Below, in pieces: positions 17,908-26,834 of a DNA stretch of 64,000 nt. Origin of the DNA: JADFQT01 sp965216025 (GTDB taxonomy: Bacteria; Chloroflexota; Dehalococcoidia; Lucifugimonadales; UBA3495). The notes beneath the pieces were generated by a model that was not told where the DNA came from, ran no database searches, and saw only the letters and a program-made list of their open reading frames with translations. Every line of letters begins with the position of its first letter. Position 1 is the stretch's first letter. The translations under genes and the position numbers were made by a program. The DNA lies in the NCBI GenBank assembly GCA_965216025.1, contig CBDCEX010000018.1:744001-808000 (forward strand), written 5' to 3'.

Positions 17908-17910
17908 TAG
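17026..17910 (+). CDS. IS630 transposase DDE catalytic frame
   Basis: A frame of 294 codons with the DDE triad regions FFVDEAHFRAD, VVIWDNGPAHRG and LPAYSPDFNADEAVWDW, typical of IS630 (DDE/DxE with NPxE-like final motif). It starts by overlap with the HTH frame and is probably made as a fusion through -1 frameshifting at the C7 run (about 17016-17022). The stop TAG is formed by the duplicated TA plus the next target base G. Confidence 0.92.
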   Translation: MNWGQQNQLKSAVQNPPGEAGVELSNWNWKVVRQFLKQSFDLGLSRSSCLNYLHRLGFVLKRPKKRLLKAKDEARKAFVLQYSQIREEAQESGAKIFFVDEAHFRADADLRGKWVLKGEAALVDSTSPRWGEKACYYSGVCLEAGEVEAMEIAGNSNAETSTAFLRQLREKHPGPLVVIWDNGPAHRGEAIRSYLTTPDLQLRLVALPAYSPDFNADEAVWDWAREEVTANECLGTKAQVQEKMNAFFGGLAHRKDEVKHRCRTLLQARADALIFTPSLPLPSLQNVVPTLALV

Positions 17911-17926
17911 TATGGCCTGACAATAG

Positions 17927-18003
17927 CCCCTTCTCCCTTGATGGGAGAAGGTTGGGATGAGGGTGATACCCCTCACCTCAATCCTCTCCCACAAGGGGAG
18001 AGG
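17927..18003. repeat. Intergenic palindromic repeat
   Basis: Two purine/pyrimidine hairpins, CTTCTCCCTTGATGGGAGAAG and CCTCTCCCACAAGGGGAGAGG, joined by a GGTGATACCCCTCACC palindrome. This belongs to the same loose family as 1628-1698. The space between the IS630 and IS66 elements holds nothing else. Confidence 0.6.
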
Positions 18004-19189
18004 AAGCCGAAGACCAAACCGGAATGACGCCTTGAGCCTGGAAGTCAAGGAACTTTTTAAATACTCTCAAAGGTAACTGTTCAGACTTGATGAGGTGAAT
18101 TAGCTCAAAGCCGTTGGAAAAACGCTGGCATGGCCGGGGGAGTTGTGGCATACCAGGGAGGTGGACACTGAACTAGACCTGAACGCGGCGAGTCGCGAAA
18201 CTCTGCTGGAGATAATTGCCGGCCAGCGGGCAGTCATTGTCGATTTGCAAAGGCGGATTGGGGTTCTGGAATCCCGTCCCAACCGGCGCGGGTCGTCGGG
18301 GATGCCGGGTAATCAGCCGCACTCCAGCCGGCAAGCGCCGGAGAAAAAGGAGCCCTGAAAGCCGCGCCGCCATGGCTTCGCCCGCCAGCGCATGACTCCT
18401 ACCCGGCGGGTGGAGCATGCCGTGGCGGTCTGTCCCGACTGCGGGACTCACCTGAACGGCGGATGGGTACAGCGAACTCGGGAAGTCATTGAGCTACCGG
18501 TGGCTCCGGTAGAAGTGACCGAGCACGCCCTGGTAGCCCGCATCTGTCCGGTATGCCAGCGGCGCCGGCTGCCCAAAGAGGCCCTGCAGGGGGTGGTTCT
18601 GGGCCAGCAGCGCCTGGGGGTCAATCTGGTAAGCCTGATGGTGACCCTGCGGGAGGAGGGACGGTTGCCCATAAGAATCATCCAATGGTACCTGGAGACC
18701 GTCCATCAGTTGCACCTGAGTGTTGGTGCCATCGTCCAGGCCGTCCATGGAGTAGCCCGTCAGGCTGAGACGGCGGTGCGAGAGGTGCTCGAGCAAGTCC
18801 GCGCCAGTCCCGTGGTGCAGGGCGACGAAACCGGCTGGCGCCAGGACGGGAGCAACGGCTATGTTTGGACCTTCAGCACTCCCAGCGAACGATACTTCCT
18901 GCGTCGGGGTCGGGATAAGGGGGTGGTGGATGAGGTGCTGGATTCCTCCTTCAGCGGAGTGTTGGTCAGTGATTTCTACGCCGCCTATAACCACTACCCG
19001 GGCCTGAAGCAACGGTGCTGGGCTCATCATCTGCTGCGGGATATCCATGACCTGAAAGGGTTGTACCCAGAAGACGCTGGGCTGGCTCAGTGGGCCGAGG
19101 CGGTTCACCAGGTCTACACGGAGGCCAAGGCCGCGGTCCTTCCCCGAGCCCAGCCAGGCCATCGCACCCAGCTAATGCTGGAGGAGAAA

Positions 19190-19747
19190 CTAATGGTCTT
19201 GGCGCGGCCTTTCCTTAGAGCCTGTTTGCAATCTCTTCAGGATTAGCGCCGCGAAGGCAAGCACCACCATTTGCAGGCTGGTATTTAGCTTTCTTTCGCA
19301 GTTCTTCCAGAGTCGGCGGCACTTTTCCAGCCAGGCAAAAGACCGCTCCACCACCCATCGCTTCGGCAGCACTACGAAGGTGTGCATCTCATTGCGTTTC
19401 ACCACCTCCACCGACGCTCCCAGCAGGCTCTGCACCCCAGCGGCAAAGGGATCCCCAGTGTAACCCCCGTCCACCAGCACGTTCTGCACCAAGCTGAGGC
19501 CGTCCCGCCGCTGGTCAAACATCGCCAAAGCCCCAGCCCGGTCGGTGACGTTCGCGGTAGTCACGTGGATCGCATGGGGCAATCCCTGAGTATCCACCGC
19601 GATGTGGCGCTTGATTCCAGACACCTTCTTGCCCGCGTCATAGCCCTTCTGCTCGGCGCTGTCCGTGTTCTTGACGCTCTGGGAGTCCACGATGCAGAAG
19701 CTGGTCTGCTCTTTCCGACCATTGCTTCTCCGGGCCGCGCCAACCAA
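19190..19747 (-). CDS. IS5-family transposase frame B (DDE domain)
   Basis: Frame B holds the catalytic part: CIVDSQSVKNTD (first Asp), VLVDGGYTGDPF (second Asp), and RWVVERSFAWLEKCRRLWKNCER (catalytic Glu in the Y-(2)-R-(3)-E-(6)-K-like motif). It lacks its own good start and presumably is translated by slippage from frame A at the A8 run. There is no stop inside the element, so the frame reads about nine codons into the surrounding IS66. Confidence 0.87.
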   Translation of the reverse strand: MVGAARRSNGRKEQTSFCIVDSQSVKNTDSAEQKGYDAGKKVSGIKRHIAVDTQGLPHAIHVTTANVTDRAGALAMFDQRRDGLSLVQNVLVDGGYTGDPFAAGVQSLLGASVEVVKRNEMHTFVVLPKRWVVERSFAWLEKCRRLWKNCERKLNTSLQMVVLAFAALILKRLQTGSKERPRQDH

Positions 19748-20080
19748 TTTTTTTTAAGACCTGCTCCAGAATAGACTCTTGCTCTGGGTCAGGCCGCTGG
19801 CTCCATTGCTGGAAATACTTGTAGCAGGTGCCCCAATTGGGGAAGTCCGCAGGGAGCATCCGCCACTGGCACCCGCTTTTCAAAAGATAGAGCACCCCGC
19901 AGAAAACATCGTACAAGTCCACGGTGCGGGGCTTGGTACGGCGGCGGGCCGACTCCAAATCCGGCAGAATCCGGGCAAATTGCTCCCGGCTGATGTCGCT
20001 GGGATAGGAATGAGACATGATTACCCCTCCCTCCGGTAATCCTCTCAACTTATCATATTTCAGAGATCGTAAACAGGTTC
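19217..20080 (-). mobile_element. IS5-family element (IS427-like) inserted in IS66
   Basis: 864 bp with terminal inverted repeats GAGCCTGTTTGCAATCTCT and, from the other end, GAACCTGTTTACGATCTCT (16 of 19 matching). It is flanked by a 3-bp duplication TTA (19214-19216 and 20081-20083). Comparison with the uninterrupted sequence in the copy at 56572-57997 confirms the boundaries. The two overlapping frames and short duplication fit the IS427/IS1031 groups of IS5. Confidence 0.93.
19638..20018 (-). CDS. IS5-family transposase frame A (DUF4096-type N-terminal domain)
   Basis: Frame A starts at ATG 20018 behind GGAGGGG and encodes the N-terminal domain: ISREQFARILPDLE, then VFCGVLYLLKSGCQWRMLP and NWGTCYKYFQQW. 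The meaningful protein ends near LEQVLKKIG, where a run of eight A lies on the coding strand (19748-19755); past this the frame loses similarity to transposases. A shift there enters frame B. Deleting one A would give a single uninterrupted gene. Confidence 0.85.
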   Translation of the reverse strand: MSHSYPSDISREQFARILPDLESARRRTKPRTVDLYDVFCGVLYLLKSGCQWRMLPADFPNWGTCYKYFQQWSQRPDPEQESILEQVLKKIGWRGPEKQWSERADQLLHRGLPERQEHGQRRAEGL

Positions 20081-20439
20081 TTAAAGATCCCCTGGCGGTT
20101 CAGGCCAAGCTCTGCCGGCGCATGGAACGGTTCATCAAGGAACTGTTTGTCTTCGTGTCGGACCCAGCCGTGCCCTCAGACAACAACGCCGCCGAGCGGA
20201 GCCTGCGGCATCTGGTAACCAGTCGCAAGATCAGCGGCGGCACCCGCTCAGGGCAGGGCACCGACAGCAAGATGACCTTGGCATCCCTCTTTGGCACCTG
20301 GCGGGCTAGAGGTCTCAATCCCCTCCTGGAATGCCGCCGGTTGCTCGCTTCCCCTCAAATCTGAACACTTACTCTCAAAGAGGTACAAGTTATTGGGCGT
20401 CGCACGCCGGTCTCGCTGTTGCAGGGGGAATTTGGCGGG

Positions 20440-21261
20440 CTAAATGTTCTGGAAGCGGGCGTCCCGCCAATCCAGGGCTGCCCTCAGGCCTTCCGACCGG
20501 CGGATGGCGTTGAACTCCTCCTGCTCCGGCGTGGCGCTGGTGTCGAAGTGGGTCATCAACTCCAGGTTGTGCTGGATTGCCGACAGGAAACCCATTCCTT
20601 CCAGGGCCCGGTTGACCGCGACCTTGCTCATCTTTACCCCAACCTGGGACAGCAGGGTAATCTTTTTAGCGATTCGCTCGCACTCCTCCATCAGCTGGTC
20701 GTGGGGAACTACCCGGCTGACCAGGCCGATTCGCGCCGCCTCGTAAGCGTCCACGGTATCGCCGGTCAACAACAGCTCCTTGGCCGTGGCCAGGTTGACG
20801 CTGAAGGGGGTAATCAGTAGCGGTGGGCCCAGTCCGGAGCGAATCTCCGGTTCTCCCATTGTTGCCCGGTCCGAGGCGATTTTAATGTCGCAAACCTGAA
20901 CCAATTCGCAAGCCCCGGCCAGGGCGTACCCGTTTACCGCGGCGATAACCGGCTTGGAAAGATTCCAGACCATCATGAAAGTGTCGATATAGCTAATCAA
21001 GTGGCTTCGCCACTCGTCGGCCTGCATCTCATGCGGGTCGGCGCCGCCTGGTTCCCGCTCCAAGTCAAACCCGGCGGAGAAGGCGCGGCCTGCGCCGGTT
21101 AGAATGGCAACGCGGATGTCGGGGTCCGCTTCAATGACATCCAGCGCTTCCCGAAGTTCCGCCATCATGACGGCGTTGAGGGCATTCAGCTTTGCCGGGC
21201 GATTCAGGGTTAGATAGCAGATAGCGTCTTTCTTGACGTACTTCAGGCACTGGAATTCCAC
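20440..21261 (-). CDS. Enoyl-CoA hydratase/isomerase family protein (crotonase)
   Basis: A 273-residue crotonase-fold protein. The oxyanion-hole segments are GRAFSAGFDLE near residues 58-68 and AVNGYALAGACELVQVCD near 106-123. GEPEIRSGL, near 138-146, carries a glutamate at the position of a hydratase catalytic residue. Substrate cannot be told from sequence; hydratase, isomerase or a CoA-ester lyase are all possible. The gene end lies about 60 nt from the IS66 target duplication, so it was narrowly missed by the insertion. Confidence 0.85.
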   Translation of the reverse strand: MEFQCLKYVKKDAICYLTLNRPAKLNALNAVMMAELREALDVIEADPDIRVAILTGAGRAFSAGFDLEREPGGADPHEMQADEWRSHLISYIDTFMMVWNLSKPVIAAVNGYALAGACELVQVCDIKIASDRATMGEPEIRSGLGPPLLITPFSVNLATAKELLLTGDTVDAYEAARIGLVSRVVPHDQLMEECERIAKKITLLSQVGVKMSKVAVNRALEGMGFLSAIQHNLELMTHFDTSATPEQEEFNAIRRSEGLRAALDWRDARFQNI

Positions 21262-21541
21262 GGGCTGGCTCCTTGTGATGGATTAATACAACACAGCCGG
21301 GCGGTCGGAGAGGTGGAACTGATGGACGGAATAATTAAGAATGCTAGGCGGCTACCGCTGTACCTGATTTAATTATATCGGGCCGGCAACCTTAGGTCGA
21401 GGACAATTGGTGTCCCGGGCACAGCGCATCGCGGGTCACCTGATTGGCAGCAATTGCCCTATATGAAAAGTGCGTATTTTGGGCAGGGCAAGGGCGCACG
21501 GCCGTGCGCCCCTACGGAATCACTTATCAGATGGAAGAACC

Positions 21542-22258
21542 CTAGCGTTTGGTTATCTCGATACTGTCGATAAGTATCGGCTCAATGGGTGAGGAAACCT
21601 CTCCGGCAGCACTGGCCCGAACTGGAGAGGCCGCTATTTCATCCACCGTGTCCAGCCCACCGCTAACTTCGCCAAAGATGGTGTAGTTGGGTCCCAGACC
21701 GACCTGGGAGCCGTGGACGATGAAGAACTGGCTTCCGTTGGTGTTGGGCCCGGCGTTGGCCATGGCGACGATTCCTTTGCTATAGCTACGAGAGACCGGC
21801 TCGTCGGCAAAGCGGTAGCCGGGGCCGCCGGAGCCGTTTCCCTTGGGGTCTCCGGTTTGAATCATGAATTCCTTTATCACGCGGTGGAAGATAACTCCGT
21901 CGTAAAATCCTTCTCGAGCCAAAAAAACGAAGTTGTTAACTGTCTTAGGAGCCTCCGATGGGAAGAGCTCCAAAGTAATGTTTCCCTTATTAGTGCGAAT
22001 GTGGGCCCGATAAGTGGCATCGGGGTCGATGGTCATCAGGGGGGCTACGGAGTACTGCTTATAAGTGCGGCCACCCGGTAGCTGCCTCACTTGTGGGGTC
22101 GGCGTACTGACTGGGTCCGGTGTTGGTGTATCCGCGATCCGAATCACCGGCGGCCCGGTCGGAATCGTGGGCTTTACTGGCTCCGGCGTAGGCTGTATAA
22201 CGCAGCCCGCCAGCAGGAGGGATACGGTTAGCAGGCTAATTAAACCGATGGTTCTCAT
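21542..22258 (-). CDS. Cyclophilin-type peptidyl-prolyl isomerase, lipoprotein
   Basis: A 238-residue secreted isomerase. A lipoprotein signal peptide ends in LLAGC with Cys19 as the lipidated residue, followed by a Pro/Thr-rich linker to about residue 70. The cyclophilin domain then runs to the end: VIFHRVIKEFMIQTGDPKGNGSGGPGY, then NGSQFFI and LGPNYTIFGEV, with the catalytic arginine in FHRV. It likely acts on folding of proteins outside the membrane. It is preceded by about 280 bp of noncoding DNA with no clear signals. Confidence 0.93.
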   Translation of the reverse strand: MRTIGLISLLTVSLLLAGCVIQPTPEPVKPTIPTGPPVIRIADTPTPDPVSTPTPQVRQLPGGRTYKQYSVAPLMTIDPDATYRAHIRTNKGNITLELFPSEAPKTVNNFVFLAREGFYDGVIFHRVIKEFMIQTGDPKGNGSGGPGYRFADEPVSRSYSKGIVAMANAGPNTNGSQFFIVHGSQVGLGPNYTIFGEVSGGLDTVDEIAASPVRASAAGEVSSPIEPILIDSIEITKR

Positions 22259-22453
22259 GGTACTCCTTGGATCAGTTGGTAAGAGGGTTAAGCCGGAAAC
22301 GTCCTAGCATTTTACCCGAGGCTGATAGCTGATGAGCCAGTGGTTGAGCAATGGTTTTTCGGTATCTTTGGCACCAATTGTTCCTGTGATACCAATCAGG
22401 CTGAGGCTTGAAGCCGACCAAATAGTACGGGCCTCCAACCCCCAAACGATCTC

Positions 22454-23140
22454 TTAATACGGCCGGGTAATTTTGGCTATCTCTTTGAGTTTCTCCATGG
22501 AAAAGTCGGGCGACTGGCACACGGTGATGGTCTTTTCCTCGTAATCGGCGATAGTCTTGACCATGTCCGGAATCTGGTCGGCTATCTCAAAGGGAATAGA
22601 GGTCACCCCGTGTTTGTCTCCATGCAGCAGGTCGCCGGTGTGTACCGTCAATCCGCCCACCGTTACCGGAATGCCAATATCCACCAACCTCACGTAGGCA
22701 TGGGAAGCCGAGACTTCCTTGGCGAAAAACTGGAAACCCAGGGCCCGAACCTCGTCCAGGTCTCGAACCGTTCCGTCGGTGGCCACCCCCACGGCGCCCA
22801 GAGCCTTGTGGATGTTGGATTGGACTTCACCCCAGTAGGCTCCCAAAGGAGGATTGTCGATGTCGTGCATTACGATGAACCTGGGTTCCGGCACCGAGGC
22901 TATCAGGTCCCACCAATCCTCTCGGGCAACCGTATGGCCTTCGGGTTGGTTGGCGCAGATTACCGCGGTTACGGCGTATCCCACTGCCGGTGGCAACTCC
23001 GGCAGCACGCCTTTGATTTCCGGCAGCATGAAGCCCGCGTTCTTCGGCTTAACGTTGAACCCTTCTATGGCGTTGCAAACGCTGGGGGTATCAATTTGCT
23101 TGAGCGCTTCTATAGTCTCTTTCTTGATGGTGCGGTACAA
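22454..23140 (-). CDS. RraA-like / HMG-CHA aldolase family protein
   Basis: About 228 residues matching the RraA/4-hydroxy-4-methyl-2-oxoglutarate aldolase family. GAYWGEVQSNIHKALGAVGVATDGTVRDLDEVRALGF contains the metal/substrate Arg-Asp pair of the fold, and later VHTGDLLHGDKHGV is the family's second signature. Reading through shows no added domain. The TTG at 23140 is chosen because GGAGGAG lies just upstream; the frame is open further. Family members include true aldolases and RNase E regulators, so the substrate is unknown. Confidence 0.82.
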   Translation of the reverse strand: MYRTIKKETIEALKQIDTPSVCNAIEGFNVKPKNAGFMLPEIKGVLPELPPAVGYAVTAVICANQPEGHTVAREDWWDLIASVPEPRFIVMHDIDNPPLGAYWGEVQSNIHKALGAVGVATDGTVRDLDEVRALGFQFFAKEVSASHAYVRLVDIGIPVTVGGLTVHTGDLLHGDKHGVTSIPFEIADQIPDMVKTIADYEEKTITVCQSPDFSMEKLKEIAKITRPY

Positions 23141-23362
23141 GGCTCCTCCTCCCTGATGCGAGAGCGTTTGATACGAGAGTGTTCCACAGCCGGCTCCGCT
23201 GGAGACTGCGCCAAACTGGAGCAAAATTTACGCATCAAGGTAAATGTTTTGCCAGATCGGCAACCGGTGACTGGAACGGCCCTGAGCATACCAGAAAGCG
23301 TCCTCTAGGTGAAGGTCGGCTGTACCCCCCCACGCTAATCCCTCATTTCCAGCCGGGCCAGG

Positions 23363-24778
23363 CTATCTGAGGTCCGGGTCCTCCCAGGGTTGGAGTCCCT
23401 CCTCCTCCAATTCATCCGCCGGTCGCAGCTTGCCTACCAGGTACTTGACTAGAACCACGCCCAAAGCCAGCACCGCCAGTCCTCCAATAAGCCAGGTGTC
23501 GAAATATAGAAAGGGTGAGGGAGGGCCCACCCCTTCGCTGCCTGGCGCTGGTGCCGAAGGTCCCCGGCCGCTGGCTGCCCAGCGCCGGTCCAGGGCCTCG
23601 ATGCCGAAACCGTAGGTGCCGGCCAAGGCTTGCTCGACGCTGCTATCGGATTGTAACGCTATCAGGAAGTCTTGCAAGACGGCCAGCCCGTCCTGCTCTG
23701 GCTTCTGCTCCACCAGAAAGGCCACTACGCTTTCCGACTTGCGGTAGAAGTTGGTAATTTCCATTGGTGTGCCGGAGACCGAATCCATAAGACGCAGGGG
23801 AGGCGTCCGGCTGCTCAGGCTCCGCCCATCGTAGGGACGGGAGTCGGGCTCCAGGTAGCTGGCCAGGCCCTCCTCCAGCCAGGCGGGTAGGGACTTCGTC
23901 CTGCCGGACATCGCCTGGGCCAGCAGGAGGTGGGTCGATTCGTGGACAATGAGGCGAGGCCGGAGACCGATGCCGACAAATACGCCCTGGGAGGAAAAGG
24001 CAAAGCCGTGAAAGACCTGCTGCTCGGTTGTCGTGCGGGAGAAATGAGGAAAGGCATCCTCTGCCTCGCCCCGATGATTGTAGATAAATCCTCGAATGGG
24101 CGATGGCTGGTCCGGTGGTTGATCCAAAGTAAGCAGGTCCAGCAAGCGGGATATCTCCGGTTCCAGATCCACGACCAGCCCGTCCACCTGCTTACGGGGA
24201 ATGTCATGGTATAGCAGGGTAAGAGGACCGATCTGCGCCTCTTCCCAAGAAAACCGGTTGTCGGTGTATTCCACAACGCTGGTATCGGTAGTTAACGCGT
24301 TGCCCAGCGAGTCCTGGATGAGGTAGGCATATTCGATACGGGTGCCGGGCACCAGGAAGCTGGCTCCAGAAGTGGCGATGATGAAGTTGGCCGACACCCG
24401 GCGACCCGGTGTGACTTTCAGGTTGGCGTAGGACCAAACCCCGGAATAGGCCGACCGGTAGTTCAAGCGGACCGACACGATGTCCGTGTCGGCCTCGGCG
24501 GTCAGGCGGAGGACAACCTCTTTCGGAAAGTTGTTTTCCACCTGGGAGCTGACCACCCGAAGGCCGGGCCCGGACTGCGCCGCGGCTGGGGAGAAGGAGA
24601 GGGACGCCGCCCAAGCCAGGGCAAGAGTTAGCGAGAAGAGGCCAGACCGACTATTGGCGCGGGTGAATGGCTTCGAGACATATTTGGAACGAAGTCCCAC
24701 GAGTGGCTCCACGGAAGCTAACGGATGAAACTGAGACAGGGTGGGAGAGAGCTTCTGTTTGTCATTGCGAGTTTTCAT
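23363..24778 (-). CDS. Membrane-anchored gluzincin metallopeptidase (peptidase MA family)
   Basis: About 471 residues. A hydrophobic export segment lies near residues 47-67 and ends in PAAAQ, a likely signal cleavage site. A beta-rich domain follows, then the zinc motif HESTH at 279-283 and WLEEGLASYLE, which supplies the third zinc ligand as in gluzincins. One transmembrane helix near the C-terminus (WLIGGLAVLALGVVLVKYLV) is followed by a short acidic tail. The start is uncertain: ATG 24778 lies next to a dispersed repeat, and shorter starts would still include the signal peptide. Confidence 0.8.
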   Translation of the reverse strand: MKTRNDKQKLSPTLSQFHPLASVEPLVGLRSKYVSKPFTRANSRSGLFSLTLALAWAASLSFSPAAAQSGPGLRVVSSQVENNFPKEVVLRLTAEADTDIVSVRLNYRSAYSGVWSYANLKVTPGRRVSANFIIATSGASFLVPGTRIEYAYLIQDSLGNALTTDTSVVEYTDNRFSWEEAQIGPLTLLYHDIPRKQVDGLVVDLEPEISRLLDLLTLDQPPDQPSPIRGFIYNHRGEAEDAFPHFSRTTTEQQVFHGFAFSSQGVFVGIGLRPRLIVHESTHLLLAQAMSGRTKSLPAWLEEGLASYLEPDSRPYDGRSLSSRTPPLRLMDSVSGTPMEITNFYRKSESVVAFLVEQKPEQDGLAVLQDFLIALQSDSSVEQALAGTYGFGIEALDRRWAASGRGPSAPAPGSEGVGPPSPFLYFDTWLIGGLAVLALGVVLVKYLVGKLRPADELEEEGLQPWEDPDLR

Positions 24779-24940
24779 CCTCCGGCGGAGCGCCACCGAC
24801 AGATGAAAATGAATTCCCCTCGGCTCATGGTTCGACGGGCTCACCACGAGCGGTAGGGATCCCCTTCGTCCTGAGGCTCTCGAAGGGCGAACGGGCTATT
24901 TACAGAGCAGCCCTTCGGCTGCGCTCAGGATAAACTCCGC

Positions 24941-25005
24941 GAAGCAATCTAGACCCTCTGGGATTGCTTCGTCGTCCCGATTACATCGGGACTTCTCGCA
25001 ATGAC
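24941..25005. repeat. REPIN-like dispersed repeat
   Basis: GAAGCAATC and GATTGCTTCGTCG face each other around a short spacer, followed by CCCGATTACATCGGGA and CTCGCAATGAC. Same family as 8404-8485 and 44213-44291. The surrounding 24780-25364 stretch contains no gene I can support; 24830-24930 carries a second degenerate repeat (GGTTCGACGGGCTCACCACGA type). Confidence 0.7.
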
Positions 25006-25364
25006 CTTTCACACACCCTCTGGAAGGGTAATGATAATAATTATATAGGAATGATCCGTTAAATCCCGCTCCCAGGTCTGCCGCATACCGGGCACTTGCA
25101 GATCATTTGCCTGGAGGGCGCCTCCGGCTTCGAGATAATGCCGGTAACGCCGGAAGAGACTGAAAAATGGCCAGCATTAGCAGAGTCCGCAATATCCGTA
25201 CGGGTCCAAAAAAGGGGTAAGTCCGGCTTTGTGCTAGAATCCCGAAATTCAGTAATACCCACTGGCTTGACCGGTGGGAGCATATTTAGCGATCTCCCTC
25301 ACGGGTTGGGTTTTTCTGGTTGAGGTTTCCGGGGGATTGCCAGGATAGGGGCAAGAAACGGGTA

Positions 25365-26279
25365 ATGGAAGATTCGATAAGTTCTTTTCTGGAACACCTG
25401 ATCGTCGAGAGGGGATTTTCCCGAAATACCTGGGAAGCCTACCGCAATGACCTGCAGCAGTTCGAACAGTTCCTAGAGGAACGCTCGAACGGTCAAGCGG
25501 CCGGAGGGTCCCCCTGGCCGGCGGTTGATCTTAATCTGCTTAACCAATACATAGCGGACCTGCGAGATAGGAAGGGTTACCGGGACACCACGACGGCGCG
25601 CAAAGTGGCGGCCATCAAATCCTTTTTCAGTTTTCTGCTGTTGAACGGCTCCATTCCCGAGGATCCCACCGAGTCTCTGGGGTCACCCCGCATTGGTCGA
25701 ACCTTGCCCAAGTGTCTCTCGGAAGATGATGTGACCCGTCTGCTGGATGTGGCGGCCCAAGCGGGCACTCCGGAGAGCAATCGGGACGCCACTATCTTGG
25801 AGCTGCTGTATGCCACCGGTCTGCGGGTCAGTGAGCTAGTGTCACTGAACGTCTCGGACATCGATTTTCAGGAGGCTTATATCAGGTGCTGGGGTAAGGG
25901 TTCGAAGGAGAGGTTGGTTTACCTGTACCCCAAAGCTGTGGCGGAGCTGCGGCAATACCTGGCATCGGCCCGCGTATCGCTGCTAGGGTCTCACAAAAGG
26001 GAAATCGCTCTTTTTGTGAACCACCGGGGTGAGAGGCTAACCCGCCAGTGGGTCTGGAGCATTTTGAAAACCTACAGCAAGAAGGCCAATATAGGCGAGG
26101 GGATTACCCCCCACACCCTGCGGCATAGCTTCGCCACCCATCTGCTCCAGAATGGCGCATCCCTGCGGCATGTTCAGGAATTGCTGGGCCATTCCAGTAT
26201 TTCCACGACGCAGGTTTATACCCATTTGACCAATCATCATTTGCGCCAGGAGTACGAAAAGAGCCATCCCCGAGCCTAG
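25365..26279 (+). CDS. xerD: Tyrosine recombinase, XerC/XerD-like
   Basis: A 304-residue site-specific recombinase with the full catalytic set: R154 in ATGLRVSEL, K178 in GKGSKERLV, H250 and R253 in HTLRHSFATHLL, H276 in LLGHSSISTT and nucleophile Y285 in VYTHL. The N-terminal SAM-like DNA-binding domain occupies about residues 1-105. Length and motif spacing fit the housekeeping Xer type that resolves chromosome dimers. No mobile element context lies right beside it. The ATG at 25365 gives the canonical N-terminus; the frame is open upstream. Confidence 0.9.
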   Translation: MEDSISSFLEHLIVERGFSRNTWEAYRNDLQQFEQFLEERSNGQAAGGSPWPAVDLNLLNQYIADLRDRKGYRDTTTARKVAAIKSFFSFLLLNGSIPEDPTESLGSPRIGRTLPKCLSEDDVTRLLDVAAQAGTPESNRDATILELLYATGLRVSELVSLNVSDIDFQEAYIRCWGKGSKERLVYLYPKAVAELRQYLASARVSLLGSHKREIALFVNHRGERLTRQWVWSILKTYSKKANIGEGITPHTLRHSFATHLLQNGASLRHVQELLGHSSISTTQVYTHLTNHHLRQEYEKSHPRA

Positions 26280-26475
26280 CCGGCGCCGGCCACCCCGGAA
26301 TATTAGAGCCGGCCGGGTGCCCGGTTTTACTGGAATATGCCCGATGCGGACGCCGGCAAAATATTCTGGTTAACCGGCGGTTGTAGTATACTGAAATTAA
26401 CAAAAGTGAATTTTTAGCTATTTTTGTGGTATCAGGAATCGTCTTCCCCACCGTCTTCCCAGGAGGTACAGCACC

Positions 26476-26826
26476 ATGCCAGGTAAGGGTCGCCGGGTCG
26501 CATCGCGCCAGGCGCAGGTAGGCCGAAAAAGACGAAGGCAAATTCGCGGACCCAGCGGTGTCCCGGAGGTTGGTTCGGGGACAGCGATAGCTGAACCTGA
26601 GGAAGCAGCGGAAGGCGCTCCCGTGGTTGCCGAAGTGACTGCCCCGGCGGCCAGAGTCCGCCGGCCTGCTGCACCGGTCGCCGCCCCCAGCAATGTGTCA
26701 AACCCAGCCCGAATCCGGGGTGACCGGCCCGCCGCCACCAATTACGTCAAGGCTGAGGTCCGCCGCATCTTAATAATGGCTGGAACACTAACCGCCGTTC
26801 TTATCCTCATTTCAGTTTTTCTTTAG
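26476..26826 (+). CDS. Small basic protein with C-terminal membrane anchor
   Basis: A 116-residue protein not assigned to a family. Residues 1-25 are strongly basic (GKGRRVASRQ, RKRRRQIRG), the middle is low-complexity Ala/Pro/Glu, and residues 95-116 form one hydrophobic helix at the very end. This suits a tail-anchored protein with its basic part inside the cell. A clear AGGAGG precedes the ATG. It ends 8 nt before uvrC, so the two are probably co-transcribed. Its function is unknown. Confidence 0.65.
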   Translation: MPGKGRRVASRQAQVGRKRRRQIRGPSGVPEVGSGTAIAEPEEAAEGAPVVAEVTAPAARVRRPAAPVAAPSNVSNPARIRGDRPAATNYVKAEVRRILIMAGTLTAVLILISVFL

Positions 26827-26834
26827 CGGCCTGA

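Larger units (their letters stand above)
18091..20363 (+). pseudogene. IS66 transposase pseudogene (two nonsense codons plus insertion)
   Basis: Homologous to the gene at 56580-57975. The third codon is TAG (TGG in the other copy), and another stop follows the segment EKKEP at 18356-18358, where the other copy reads AGA. Beyond that the reading frame continues from about 18392 (zinc-binding CPDCG...CPVCQ, then the catalytic region QGDETGWRQDGSNGYVW) to 19213, where the IS5-family element cuts it. The last part (20084-20363) contains NNAAERSLR, which holds the final catalytic glutamate. Confidence 0.9.
18073..20372 (+). mobile_element. IS66-family element (ISBst12-like), copy B, split by an IS5-family element
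   Basis: The left end is GTAACTGTTCAGA and the right end is TCTGAACACTTAC. An 8-bp target duplication TCTCAAAG flanks it at 18065-18072 and 20373-20380, as expected for IS66. Removing the inner element leaves about 1.43 kb with a single transposase gene and no tnpA/tnpB, which fits the ISBst12 subgroup. It is clearly dead: two stop codons and an insertion interrupt the gene. Confidence 0.95.

Noticed and set aside
18356..18358. TGA in the IS66 copy B transposase as a selenocysteine codon
   Set aside because: The matching codon in copy C is AGA and the same gene has a further TAG stop; simple decay.
25365..26279. XerD-like recombinase as integrase of a genomic island
   Set aside because: Its motifs and length match the housekeeping Xer type, no att repeats or phage genes adjoin it, and it sits among housekeeping genes.
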